A program made the position numbers and the translations under genes. Below, piece by piece: positions 22,419 through 32,319 of a stretch of DNA of 60,000 nt (positions within the stretch are counted from its first letter, which is position 1; the number at the start of each line of letters is the position of its first letter). The notes under the pieces were generated by a model. It had not been told where the DNA came from. It ran no database searches and saw nothing but the letters and a program-made list of their open reading frames with translations. Source of the stretch: Cryptomeria japonica (taxonomy: Eukaryota > Streptophyta > Pinopsida > Cupressales > Cupressaceae); assembly GCF_030272615.1 (NCBI RefSeq), contig NC_081412.1, positions 540,846,335 to 540,906,334 of the forward strand, given 5' to 3'.

Positions 22419-22697
22419 TGTTGTCGGGTAATTAAGCAATAAGACATTTAATGTAATTAGAGTTAATGACGGTAGTTAACCCGTCGGTTGTCGACAGTTG
22501 ACACCGGGTAACTGATCGGTCACCTTTATATATTAGCGAGTCCTTGGTCATGGGGACAGGGTTAGTATGGTCATTGTCATTGTACTGACATTATTATGAA
22601 TCAATGAAGATCTGAGTTTCTTTATATTCTGTCATGTTGTATTTTGTCATGTCAATTATTTCTGCAATGCATTGAATTACACTTTATTGGCAAAACA
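22419..22697 (+). repeat. 5' LTR of the Gypsy element
   Basis: TGTTGTCGGG...GGCAAAACA. A TATA box (TTTATATA) is at 22525-22532. It differs from the 3' LTR at 8 positions, 6 of them transitions. Confidence 0.96.
22525..22532 (+). promoter_or_regulatory. TATA box of the Gypsy 5' LTR
   Basis: TTTATATA, 106 bp into the LTR; the same site is at 30083-30090 in the 3' LTR and a like one in the LTR at 6961. Confidence 0.6.
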
Positions 22698-22699
22698 TT

Positions 22700-22712
22700 T
22701 GGTGTCGTTGCC
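22700..22712 (+). other. Gypsy primer-binding site (Asp tRNA type, mutated)
   Basis: TGGTGTCGTTGCC, 2 nt after the LTR. It differs from the usual TGGCGCCGTTGCC by two C-to-T changes. Confidence 0.8.
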
Positions 22713-22753
22713 TAGACAGACTCGGGAAAAGGAGCGGATGGCATACGGACACG

Positions 22754-23122
22754 ATGGGCCTACCCGCGAGCGAGATTAACCTTGAGGTGGACGACGCACG
22801 AACAGAGCTCTACAATGGAGAAGATACTACAAGGAGGGAATTTTCAATCCTGCTTCAGGTGGCCATCGCAACCTACGTCCGAAGAGAGGCCACAGAGGCG
22901 GAAGTTCCAACAAGTGCTGTGTGGACCGCACTGGAAGTTAGCCCTGCGGTGAATCAGTTGATGAATCACCTCCCCCGATTGCTCACACAGGCTTCACTCG
23001 CACAGCGGGCTCACCTGGAGGAAATTGCTTGCGAAGAACGACGCCAACAGATCCTCCTACAGTATGAAGAAAACAACCGTCGTTGGGAAGTGCAACAGGA
23101 TGGCATGTGTCGGGACACTTGA
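22754..23122 (+). CDS. Gypsy leader ORF of unknown function
   Basis: An intact 122-codon ORF between the primer-binding site and gag, in a different frame from gag and 145 bp upstream of its start. The product is acidic, with a helical, Glu- and Gln-rich C-terminal third. The same ORF is kept in the diverged copy at 7291, with 14 silent versus 4 replacement codon differences in a 48-codon block. That is direct evidence that the protein mattered to the element family. It is not a zinc-knuckle or enzyme domain. It may be an N-terminal gag part made separately or an accessory protein. Confidence 0.75.
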   Translation: MGLPASEINLEVDDARTELYNGEDTTRREFSILLQVAIATYVRREATEAEVPTSAVWTALEVSPAVNQLMNHLPRLLTQASLAQRAHLEEIACEERRQQILLQYEENNRRWEVQQDGMCRDT

Positions 23123-23267
23123 ACCTTGAGCCGTACGGGGCGGAATAAAGAACACTCATTGTAATAATTATGTCATATTGTTGACATAGACTTGTATCCC
23201 ACTGGATGAATGAATAAAAATGTTCTACTTTTTATATGTTGTTATATATAAAGCCGTACGGGAATTA

Positions 23268-25370
23268 ATGCCCAATACATTGAATAAAGGCAAAAATAAG
23301 CAAGAGTATATAGATGAATGTGTAGTAGCCCAACGTGCCTTGATCCTTGAGCAGCAAGCGGAAAGGCGATGGAGGTATAAGCGAAGGGAGGAGGAATGCT
23401 TCGAAGGGGACGGTGAGGCCGACGGCCACCCACGGAGTCAGGAGGAGTTACTTGCGGAAACCCGCCGCAGGATAGAGTGTACTAAAACTCAGTTGAGGGA
23501 CTTGAGGGACTTGTCACGCACACCAGAGGCTAGGAAAACTCCACGGAGTGGGGAGGAGGCAAGGGAGGGAGAAGACACCGGGGCTGCCAGGAGTGTCGGA
23601 GGGACACCGGGGCATGGCGGTCAAGCACCTCTTACAGGATCTAACCCATTCCGAGTAGGACATCAGCCACCAGTAGTAAAAAGACAAGGCATGGCGCAAA
23701 AACAAAAACTTCCAAAGTTCCATGGGGACGGGAAAGAAGACCCTGTCCGCCATTGTCGCACTTGTGAAACAATTTGGGGAGCGAATGGTGTTACCGATCA
23801 AGACGAGTGGGTAACACAGTTTCCCGCAACCCTAAGGGGCGTGGCCATCGACTGGTTCTCCGATATGGAGAAGGCTAAAATTAGCACATGGCCTGACTTG
23901 AAGAAGGAATTTCAAGCGGAGTTTTGTCTCCTAAGAGACGATAATGAGATCGTAGCCGAAATTTACAGCACGAAACAGAGGAAGAACGAGACGGTTTGAA
24001 CCTACAGCCGGCGGCTCAAAGAGCTTCTAGGAAAAATGGAGAACCAGCTCGCAGACGGACTGAAAAAATGGTGGTTCGTGGAAGGTCTGAAGGCGTCTCT
24101 TAGATGGAAAATGAAGATCGTACCTCCCTCTTCACATATCGACGCCTATAATAGGGCAATGGATTTAGAAAGCGAGCAGAAGATGTCCAAGAAAAAGAAA
24201 AAGAAATCCTCGTCAGACGACAATTCCTCTTCTGACAAAAGCAGTAGCAGTGATGACGAGTCTAATCCAAAGGTACGGGCTCTCCAGAAAGATATGGAGC
24301 GAATGATGAGAGAGATGAAGGCGACCAAAGGAAGCACAAGCAAAGCCGACGAAGGGGATTTATGGTGCACAGACTGCCGCAGCGACGGACACACCAAGGG
24401 GTCTTGTCCGAAGAAAGCATTTTGTGATATTTGTCAGATTGCCGGACACCTTACCAAGGAGTGTCCGTACAATATGAGGACCCGTAACCAACAGGTTCTC
24501 TTTACGGAACCGTCTGCGCCAGCCGACACGTCCCAGCTTGCGATCAACAACGCGTCGTCTGGCGGCTATTGGAACAACAGGCGAGGAGGAAGAGGCAATA
24601 ATAATAATACTAATAATAGAAGCCGAATCCAATACGACGCTAAAGGGCGGTCGATGATACAATGTCAGGCTTGCAACCAATGGGGGCATTTTGCGAAGGA
24701 CTGTACGGCGGAGGAAGTGCCACAAAAACTTTGCAAGTGGTGCGGTCCGGGGGACCATGACGATGGCAACTGTCCGAAATTTGGAGTGAATTTGTTGAAT
24801 GTAGAAACAGAGGATGTGCTCGCCATAACAAGATCCAAGACGAAAGCGGCCACTTACCCAGATCCTTGTATGGAAAAACGAAAGGCACTGGAGGCACGAG
24901 CGGAACTGGAGGAAGAGATGTCGACGAACAAGGACGCACAAGGGCTTGCAGGTACTTCTCGCTCTGAAGCAGAAACAAATATTATAAACCAATTGCTACA
25001 GGTCGAGATACCTGTCAAAATGAAGGATCTCCTGGAAAGTATGCCACACTTGCGGATGACACTTCTGCAATCCGTACTGATAACCCCAGTCGGCCGACCA
25101 ACACATGGAAGGGACAACCTTGGCGAGACGGCGGCAGACCCATTAGCCTTGACGATCAACAATGGTAGACACCCAGCAGTGGTGGAAATGGGTATATTGG
25201 GCACCATCTTGATCGACACCATTGTCGACGGCGGGTCGGGAGTAAATGTCTTGCCAGAGGAAACATGGAAAAAATTGGGCAAACCTACTCTCTGGCCGTC
25301 CAGTGACGATCGGAACACAGCCGTTCGTCTTGAACTTTGTGGTCATCCCATTGAAGAAGAAGGGATATGA
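23268..25370 (+). pseudogene. Gypsy gag and protease
   Basis: The start ATG at 23268 is chosen because the truncated copy has the same MPN start at 7810. The capsid part includes WVTQFPATLRGVAIDWF, typical of retrotransposon gag. A TGA at 23997-23999 probably replaced CGA; the frame continues as TYSRRLKELLG. Four CCHC zinc knuckles follow at 24366-24407, 24423-24464, 24663-24704 and 24732-24773, separated by a basic, Asn- and Gly-rich stretch. The protease active site DGGSGVN is at about 25227. The frame is then lost near 25300; the rest of the protease (YDAILGRGWL) continues in another frame to 25437. A lysine run and serine-aspartate stretch (24190-24260) precede the first knuckle. Confidence 0.92.
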
Positions 25371-28300
25371 TGCCATCCTTGGCAGAGGCTGGCTGGTGGC
25401 GGCAAAAGCAAACCATAATTGGAAAAAGAACACCTAGTCCATGGAAAAGGCCGGCAAAAGATATATCATTGACCTCAAAACCCAACTGGTCAGTGAAGAG
25501 TTGGCATTAGAGTCAGAGTCCGACGGGGACGACGGTACGGATGAAGGGAAGGATGGCAGGGAACCAGATGACGAAGGCATCTTAGGAATTCAAGCCTGTT
25601 CTGAGGACGAGACAGATTCTTTGAGAGGGCTCTTCCATTGGCAAATGGAAGACTATGAATTATTGTACGGGTGCAATGTGCTGGAGATCGAAGAAGAACT
25701 TGACGAGAACGAGTTCCCGCCAGAGTACGGACAATAGAAGGAAGGGGATGCCCCTGTGGATGACGCACCAACGCACCAGTTCGACAAGAGTAAGCCCATA
25801 AGGTACGAGGAATCCACACTTAAAATTACAAACCTTGGAGAAACTTCAGAACAGAAAAATATTCTGGTCGGTGACGACTGGAATCCGGTCTTGAAGACGG
25901 CGGCGTTCAAAATTTTCACAGAGTACAAGGATGTGTTCGCCTGGACGTATAAAGACCTCAAAGGGGTACCACAAGAACTTTGTGTACACTGGATCCCTCT
26001 GGTTCCCGGAGCCGTGCCTGTACGGAAGCGGCCATACAGGATGAACAAAAATTATGCCGCTAGGGTAAATGATGAAATTGACCGCATGCTCGAAGCAGGA
26101 ATCATCTTCAAGGTCCAGACCAGCGAATGGATATCACGCATTGTGATATCCTTGAAAAAGGAGGCCGATCAGATAAGAATCTGTGTAGACTTCAGGTGTT
26201 TGAATGCTGTCACAATTAAAGATCCATTTCCCATACCATTAATAGACACCATCCTCGAGGAAGTAGCGGGCCATGAAATTTATTCATTTATGGATGGATT
26301 CTCCGGATATAATCAAATTTCCATTGCAGAGGAGGACAAATTGAAGACCACCTTTGTTGTAGAAGATGGCGTCTATGCATACAACCGGATGCCATTCGGG
26401 TTGTGCAACAGGCCAGCTACCTTCCAACAGATAATCCTCCATATTTTCGACAAAATGTCCGTAGGAAACTTCAAAGCATTCTTGGACGACTGGTCCATTT
26501 ACAGCACGGAAGAGGCACATCTCGCCGCACTTGGCGAATGCATGGAAAGATGCTGACGAGCCCGCCTCGCCCTAAATCCCAAGAAATGCAGATTTATGGT
26601 GCCTCAAGGCAAGTTGCTAGGGCACATCGTCTGCAAAGCCGGACTGAAGACTGACCCTGACAAGGTACGGGTCATTGTGGAGATGGAGGCGCCCGACGAT
26701 GTCATTGGCATCAAGTCATTTCTTGGACACATTGGGTATTATAGGCGGTTTATTAAGAACTTTGCCCAAGTATCATACCCACTTGATATGCTGACACGAA
26801 GGGGGGAGCCGTACATCTGGGGGACGGCCCAAGAAGAGGCTTTCCAGGAATTAAAGTCACGGTTGGTAGGTGCGCCAATCCTAACATATCCAGACTGGGA
26901 CAAAGAGTTCCATGTACATGTCGACGCATCCAACTTTGCCATAGGGGCCACACTGGCGCAGGTTGGCAGCCACGAGCTGGACCACCCAGTGTATTTTGCA
27001 AGTCGACTCTTGTCAAAAACAGAGAAGAATTACAGCACGACAGAGAGAGAAGCCCTCGGGATGGTATACTCCGTCCAGAAATTCCGACATTACCTATTGG
27101 CGACACCATTCACATTTTATGTGGATCACCAGGCATTGATGTACTTGGTGAACAAGCCAATCATCCAGGGGCGGATTAGCCGATGGTTGTTGCTGTTACA
27201 AGAATTTACATTCAACATCATTGTCAGACCTGGCAAGAGCCATGTCATCGCCGACCAGCTATCACGGATCAAGTCTGGAGAGCCGGCCGAAGGTGTTAAC
27301 GAGGATTTTCCGGATGCCCATCTCTTCCGCATTGCCGTCCTTCCTGCCTGGTACACGAGTGTGGGCGAATACCTGTCAACTTCAAAATTTCCCAAGGAAA
27401 TGTCTTCAGGCAAAAGACGAAAACTTGTACTAAGAAGCAGAACGTTCCAACTTATAAATGGCCTTCTCTACAAGATGGGACCTGACCAGATCCTACGATG
27501 ATGTGTCTTGGAAGAGGAAATCCCAGGAGTCTTGAGAGAAGCACATGAAGGGGTCGCAGGAGGACACATGGGACCGGACACAACGACAAGGAAAGTCTTA
27601 CTAGCAGGCTTATGGTGGCCGACAGTGCATAATGACGCTAGAGAATGGGTGACAAGTTGTGATACATGTCAACGTGCTGGACGACCGTTAAAGAGGGATT
27701 TTATGCCACTCAACCCTTCGAATGCTCAAGAGTTGTTCGAAAGATGGGGGTTAGACTTCATTGGTCCGTTGAAACCAAGCCGGGCCCGACGATGTAGATA
27801 CATTGTCGTGGCGACCGAATACTTGACCAAATGGGTTGAAGCGAGGGCCTTGGCAGACAACTCCGCCATTAGTACGGTGAGATTCATTTATGAACAGATT
27901 ATCACCCGGTACGGAATCCCTATATAGTTTACAAGTGATAGAGGAGGGCACTTCGTAAACCACATTATCTAGCTGTTGACAACCGAATTCAAAATTTTCC
28001 ATTCTCTATCAAGTCCGTACTATCCTCGGGCAAACGGCCAGGCTGAGGCGACCAACAAAATCATGGTGTCAGTAATTTATAAGTCCTATGGGGTTGAGAA
28101 GGAAGAATGGGAGGAGCGTTTACCGTCGGTACTTTGGGCGTACCGAACAACTTACAAGGTAACCACTGGGCAGATACCATTCCAATTAATGTACGGCCAG
28201 GAGGCTGTGGTGCCAGTGGAATTCATGGTGCCAAGTCTCAGAATTGCCATTGACAATAGGTTAGGCGACATGGAAAGCCTCCGGGAGAGACTATACGCCC

Positions 28301-28634
28301 TGAATAAATTGGATGAAAGACGGACGATGGCATAGTGGGCGACGAAGACAGCTCAGCAACGACGGAAAGCCTGGCACGACAAACATTTAAGAAGGATGCA
28401 GTTCACCCCGGGGCAATTGGTATTGAAGTTTAATGGTCGAAATGAAATTAAGCCAGGCAAGTTCAGGGTAAAATGGCTAGGTCTACCTTTAAGATTTGCG
28501 AAGTTGGCGCGAACGGAGCCATCAAGCTGTGGACGATGGATGGGATGGAGGTGCCTGATGCTGTAAATGGCTCCAAGTTGAAAATCTATCACCAATGGAG
28601 GCAAGAGACGAAGTCCGCCCAGGCGGACAGGTAA
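25300..28634 (+). pseudogene. Gypsy pol: protease end, reverse transcriptase, RNase H, integrase
   Basis: One frame runs from the protease end to about 28480. Reverse transcriptase (25756-26700) holds FMDGFSGYNQI, MPFGLCNRPATFQ and the active site FLDD. RNase H (26750-27270) holds HVHVDASNFAIG. Integrase has an HHCC finger (27540-27670), the first Asp in GLDFIGPL, the second in TSDRGGHF and the Glu in NGQAEATNK. Stops at 25435, 25735, 27925, 27970 and 28333 are TAG, and those at 26554 and 27499 are TGA; each fits CAG or CGA in the parent. A one-base shift near 28480 leads to the final frame ending at TAA 28632-28634. No chromodomain is seen. All key catalytic residues remain, so the decay is recent relative to the family. 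Confidence 0.94.
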
Positions 28635-28639
28635 GTGAG

Positions 28640-29130
28640 GTCGTATGGAAATGACCGTACGGTAGGTCCGTACGACCCCGTACGGTGCTGTAGGAAAAAA
28701 AAATGGAAAATTAAAAAAAATAAAAATGCTGTTGTATGGAAATAACAGTACAGTGGGTTCGTACAATCGTATGGTACAGAATTTTTTTTATTTTTAAAAT
28801 TTTTTTTTTAAAAATAAAAAATAAAAGATCTGTACGGCCGTACGGAAAAGGCTGTACAAAATTAAGTTTTAAAAAATTAATTTTTTTTTTAAATTTTTTT
28901 TTTCCGTGCGGTCGTACGGAAAAGGCCGTACGGATGTACGGAATTGAGTTTTAAAAAAAAAGTTAAAGTTTTTTTTTTTTGTCATTAAGTGTTTTATATG
29001 GCATGAATACTCAGGAAATTGCCAAGTTAGAAAATTGTCGGGTTATAAAGACGTCCGTACGGACAAATCAGCTACTTGCCAGTTAGAAAATTGTCGGGTG
29101 ATAGCCGTACAATCAAATCAGCCGTACCAC
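28640..29130. repeat. CCGTACGG palindromes between A/T tracts
   Basis: The 8-bp palindrome CCGTACGG and near copies recur at least ten times, alternating with poly-A and poly-T runs of up to 12. It lies between pol and ORF3. Tat-lineage elements are known for hypervariable, repeat-rich DNA here, which can seed satellites. Confidence 0.8.
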
Positions 29131-29227
29131 ATTAGCAAGGCAAATATGTACAAAACGAAAGACAGTTAAGGCTCGAAACAGTTACAAATCGAACCCCAGA
29201 CAAGGAATTTTTATTTTATTTTGATTA

Positions 29228-29878
29228 ATGGCGACTGAACCCAGGGGATTGAAAAAGCTAGACTGGAGGAAGAAATTGCAAGAAAGAGAAGTGCAAAACA
29301 AGAAGGAAGCCAGAAAGAAACTTGCTGTAGCAATGGGCGACCAAGACAAGGGCAAAGCAATTGCACAGGATGCAGGAAAGGGAAGAGTTACGTAGGTCAC
29401 CGCAGATACAATTCTATTCGAGGGTTTGGCTGGAACGGTGTGCAGGCAATGGTGGGAAAATGCCACAAGCCCGTCAGATGTTGAGGTAAAAATTGAATTA
29501 GCAAAAGCTAGGGTCCATGATGCTATTCAGATGCCCATTTTTAATATTAAGGAATTCGAACCCTGCCTACGACAAATGATTAAAACATATGATCCTGAAC
29601 TTCGCACATCGTCATTCAATTTCCAGCACACTGACATCATTGTTTCATTTAACTCTGATGATTTTGAGAGAGTATTTGGCATTCCTGACAAGGGTAAAAA
29701 GATTGACAAAAAGGTAACAAAGTTGTCCAAGGAAAGAAGAACCCAACAGTTGCAAGTTGAGCAGGACCTCCGATACCGGACCGACCAGGTGGTACAGCTT
29801 CGGGAGTAGTTGGCAGTAGCAGCCCTAGCCCCTCCACCATCAGGGACGCCTCCCTTACCCCCTCAATATTCTGTGTAG
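29228..29878 (+). pseudogene. Gypsy ORF3, extra 3' ORF
   Basis: A frame of about 216 codons downstream of pol, broken by TAGs at 29393 and 29807 (both fit CAG). The N-terminus is rich in Lys, Glu and Arg, probably nuclear. The centre holds WWENATSPSDVEVKIELAKA and F-N-S-D-D-F-E-R-V-F-G-I-P. The C-terminus is charged, then proline-rich. It lacks a signal peptide or membrane segment, so it is not a typical env. It shares a short pattern with the large minus-strand ORF at 9078-12715 and faintly with the PMD core. Extra ORFs after pol are known in Tat and Athila elements, but this protein's role is unknown. Confidence 0.75.
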
Positions 29879-29965
29879 TTGTTATTTTGTGGGGTTCATA
29901 GTTATATGTTTTTGGCATATCATTCCCATTTTGTTGTCTGTCGTCCGAAGACGACATTTCTTTTT

Positions 29966-29976
29966 GGGGGGAATGA
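29966..29976 (+). other. Polypurine tract of the Gypsy element
   Basis: GGGGGGAATGA directly before the 3' LTR; second-strand primer site. Confidence 0.85.
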
Positions 29977-30255
29977 TGTTGTCGGGTAATTAAGCAATAA
30001 GACATTTAATGTAATTAGAGTTAATGACAGCAGTTAACCCGTCGCTTGTCGACAGTTGACACCGGGTAACTGACCGGTCACCTTTATATATTAGCGAGTC
30101 CTTGGTCATGGGGACAAGGTTAGTGTGGTCATTGTCATTGTACTGACATTATTATGAATCAATGAAGATCTGAGTTTCTTTATATTCTGTCATGTTGTAT
30201 TCTGTCATGTCTATTATTTCTGCAATGCATTGAATTACACTTTATTGGCAAAACA
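29977..30255 (+). repeat. 3' LTR of the Gypsy element
   Basis: 279 bp, the same length as the 5' LTR with 8 differences, followed by the target duplication TGGTG. Confidence 0.96.
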
Positions 30256-30837
30256 TGGTGGTGGAGTGATTCTGATATACAAATTGAGGTGAGTTGAAAT
30301 CTTCAAGGCAAAATCTGCAATATAACATCTCTACAAGTGCCCCATGAAAGGCAAACTAGTTTTCACAAAGTTAAAGGCGGCAATCAATATGTAATGGCAT
30401 GTGCCATATAGCAAGTGACCCAGTAGCACCCCTGGTGGAGGTGGCAGAGGTGGGGGGCAAATTTCCCCCAAGTCCCCAAGTCTCGGAAATGTTCCTGTAT
30501 AGTGGACTCTGGGTTTTTTGTGGGGGACACATCCTTGTGGAACACTGCGAGTTTTTCTATCCACTTATTTTAAAAATACTTTAAATTCATGTCCAAGGGC
30601 CCGTTTTTAAATTATATTTTAATTAAAGTGTTAAAAGCACTTTTTAAATGATATCATAGTGGCCTTTTTGAAAATGAAATTATTGGACCCACTTAATTTT
30701 TTTTCTATTTTTATTTTGAGAAGGGGGCATGACTAAACTTGTGGACAAAAGAATAGACAACTGTGAGAGAACTGATCAAGTATAGGAGATGGCTTCAGGA
30801 TATAGCAACAAAGAGTGTTGCCAAAGGCCAACGGTGA

Positions 30838-31056
30838 GAGAAAGAGCTGAGATGGAAGCATGAGAGCAACCTGCTAGAGTACATTTGGATTTGCAGCAAG
30901 GATGGACCCATGTTGGCAAAGAAATGCTGGCAGGGGCATTGCGTAGCACTAGTAGGTACTGTTCATTGCCCAGATTATGTGAGGCCAACACGACTGGGTG
31001 ATCATCTGAATGGCCCTGAATCAAAGAGAGTGCATGACCAATGGGAGAGATTTATT
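30838..31056 (+). other. Unrecognised coding-like stretch
   Basis: A 72-codon plus-strand frame without stops (includes LLEYIWICSKDGPMLAKKC and VRPTRLGDHLNG) with natural-looking composition. It starts after a TGA, has no ATG at its head and ends at TAG. No family recognised. It may be a relic of an older element or an exon; the sequence TTTAGGTAAAT at its end could be a splice donor. Confidence 0.25.
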
Positions 31057-31652
31057 TAGGTAAATTATCCTTCTATTTGCCATCCCTTATGATATATTTT
31101 GTCTTTTTATTGGTGCTGCCCTTTACAAAATGACTCCAAAGCATATGTAATCTTCCCTAAAACTATAGCTCTTAGGCATGACAGATAAAGGGGAGCAAAA
31201 GGCTTCTTTCTATTCAGGTGGACTCTTTAAGTAAGGTGGCTCAGTAGATTGGAAGCCAGCATAGGAGCAGAGTGGGATGGCTTAGAAATAGTGTCTGCGA
31301 TGGACAAGGGCTGAGACAGAATGACACTCACTACTGGATTTATGATAAATATTTGTAAGACCAACTAATGCAGTGCCTGAATAGACTTTCAATGGTGAAA
31401 ATAAGAAATACCCAGTTGAGTGGTATGCATAACAGAGCAATCTTCTGACAATAAAACAAATGGTCCATTGATGCTGAAATGGCAGTTAGATTGGGTTGTC
31501 CATCTGCTGGTTGCTTTAAATCTCTAGATTTTTTATCAGCACAACCATGCCAAACAGCATAATCACACTCACAAGTCCAATATTTCAGAAAACATCAAGG
31601 GATTAGAATGCCAAAAATGATGAAATGTAAATGGATGGAACTAGGCATTATC

Positions 31653-31669
31653 AGCTTTGATGCCATGTT
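31653..31669 (-). other. Possible Copia primer-binding site
   Basis: On the minus strand TGGCATCAAAGC follows AACA, resembling the initiator-Met site at 4656 with one further change. Confidence 0.45.
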
Positions 31670-32095
31670 AGATTTGTAAAAACTTTTGAAGCAGGCACAA
31701 GATAATGAAAACCTTAGATCTAATTCTCCTCATCTTATAACTTTGTAATTTTGTTTTGTATTGTAAGACAATAATAATACACCACAAATTCTCTCTTGCA
31801 TCTGCTTGTTTCCTACAACCTGCTTTTATCTTGCATCTTCTGCTTCATGCTTGCATTCATAATGAAACTTTAGTGTACTTATATTGCAGCAAATGGTTGA
31901 GAGAGAGAGAGATTCTATCAACAAGTTAAACTTAGCTAACTTAAGCGTAAACTGTTGAGTGGCTAGATACAGAAAGGCAGGTAGAGGAGAATATAGTCTC
32001 CTAACTTCAAATTTTTAGCTCAACGACCTAACTGGGTCAAGTTGAAACACTTACCCATGATAATAAAAATATTACCATGACAATACAAACGTTCC
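31670..32095 (-). repeat. Old Copia-type LTR relic, right copy
   Basis: Begins TGTTAGATTTG on the plus strand directly after the possible primer site and matches 18073-18480 in direct orientation. Removing the solo LTR (1.04 kb) and the Gypsy element (7.8 kb) from the DNA between the two copies leaves about 4.3 kb, the normal interior length of Copia. No gag-pol was recognised there, so this remains an inference. Confidence 0.45.
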
Positions 32096-32319
32096 AAAAT
32101 TAATTGTATTTCTTACTGAGCATGATAACTACTTTGGAAAGCAAATTAATTTAATTTTGGTATCCAAAAATGATATACAAAGTGCAAATCTTAATTTTAC
32201 TAAAATGATCTCATTAGAGATATTGATATCTTCAGACCTTTCATCAATTGTTTCGAAATTGGGAATTCTTTGAATTCTATGACTTCTGATTAGGCACTAA
32301 CTTTCTAACCATTGGTCTG

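Larger units (their letters stand above)
22414..30260 (+). mobile_element. Complete Ty3/Gypsy element (Tat-like) with target duplication
   Basis: Both 279-bp LTRs are present (22419-22697 and 29977-30255), with the 5-bp target duplication TGGTG at 22414-22418 and 30256-30260, a primer-binding site and a polypurine tract. The order is leader ORF, gag, protease, reverse transcriptase, RNase H, integrase, then an extra ORF before the 3' LTR. The Asp-tRNA-type primer site, extra 3' ORF and repeat-rich 3' region fit the Tat branch of non-chromodomain plant Gypsy elements. The LTRs differ at 8 of 279 positions by my count. Coding regions hold about ten stop codons and a disruption near 25300, so it cannot move on its own. 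It lies in an intron of the host gene or in an older element there. Confidence 0.95.

Noticed and set aside
24360-24992. 210-codon minus-strand ORF opposite gag
   Set aside because: It is the shadow of the gag zinc-knuckle region; its cysteines and prolines mirror the sense codons.
29228-29878. Envelope gene after pol
   Set aside because: No signal peptide, membrane span or cysteine pattern; the protein is charged and proline-rich.
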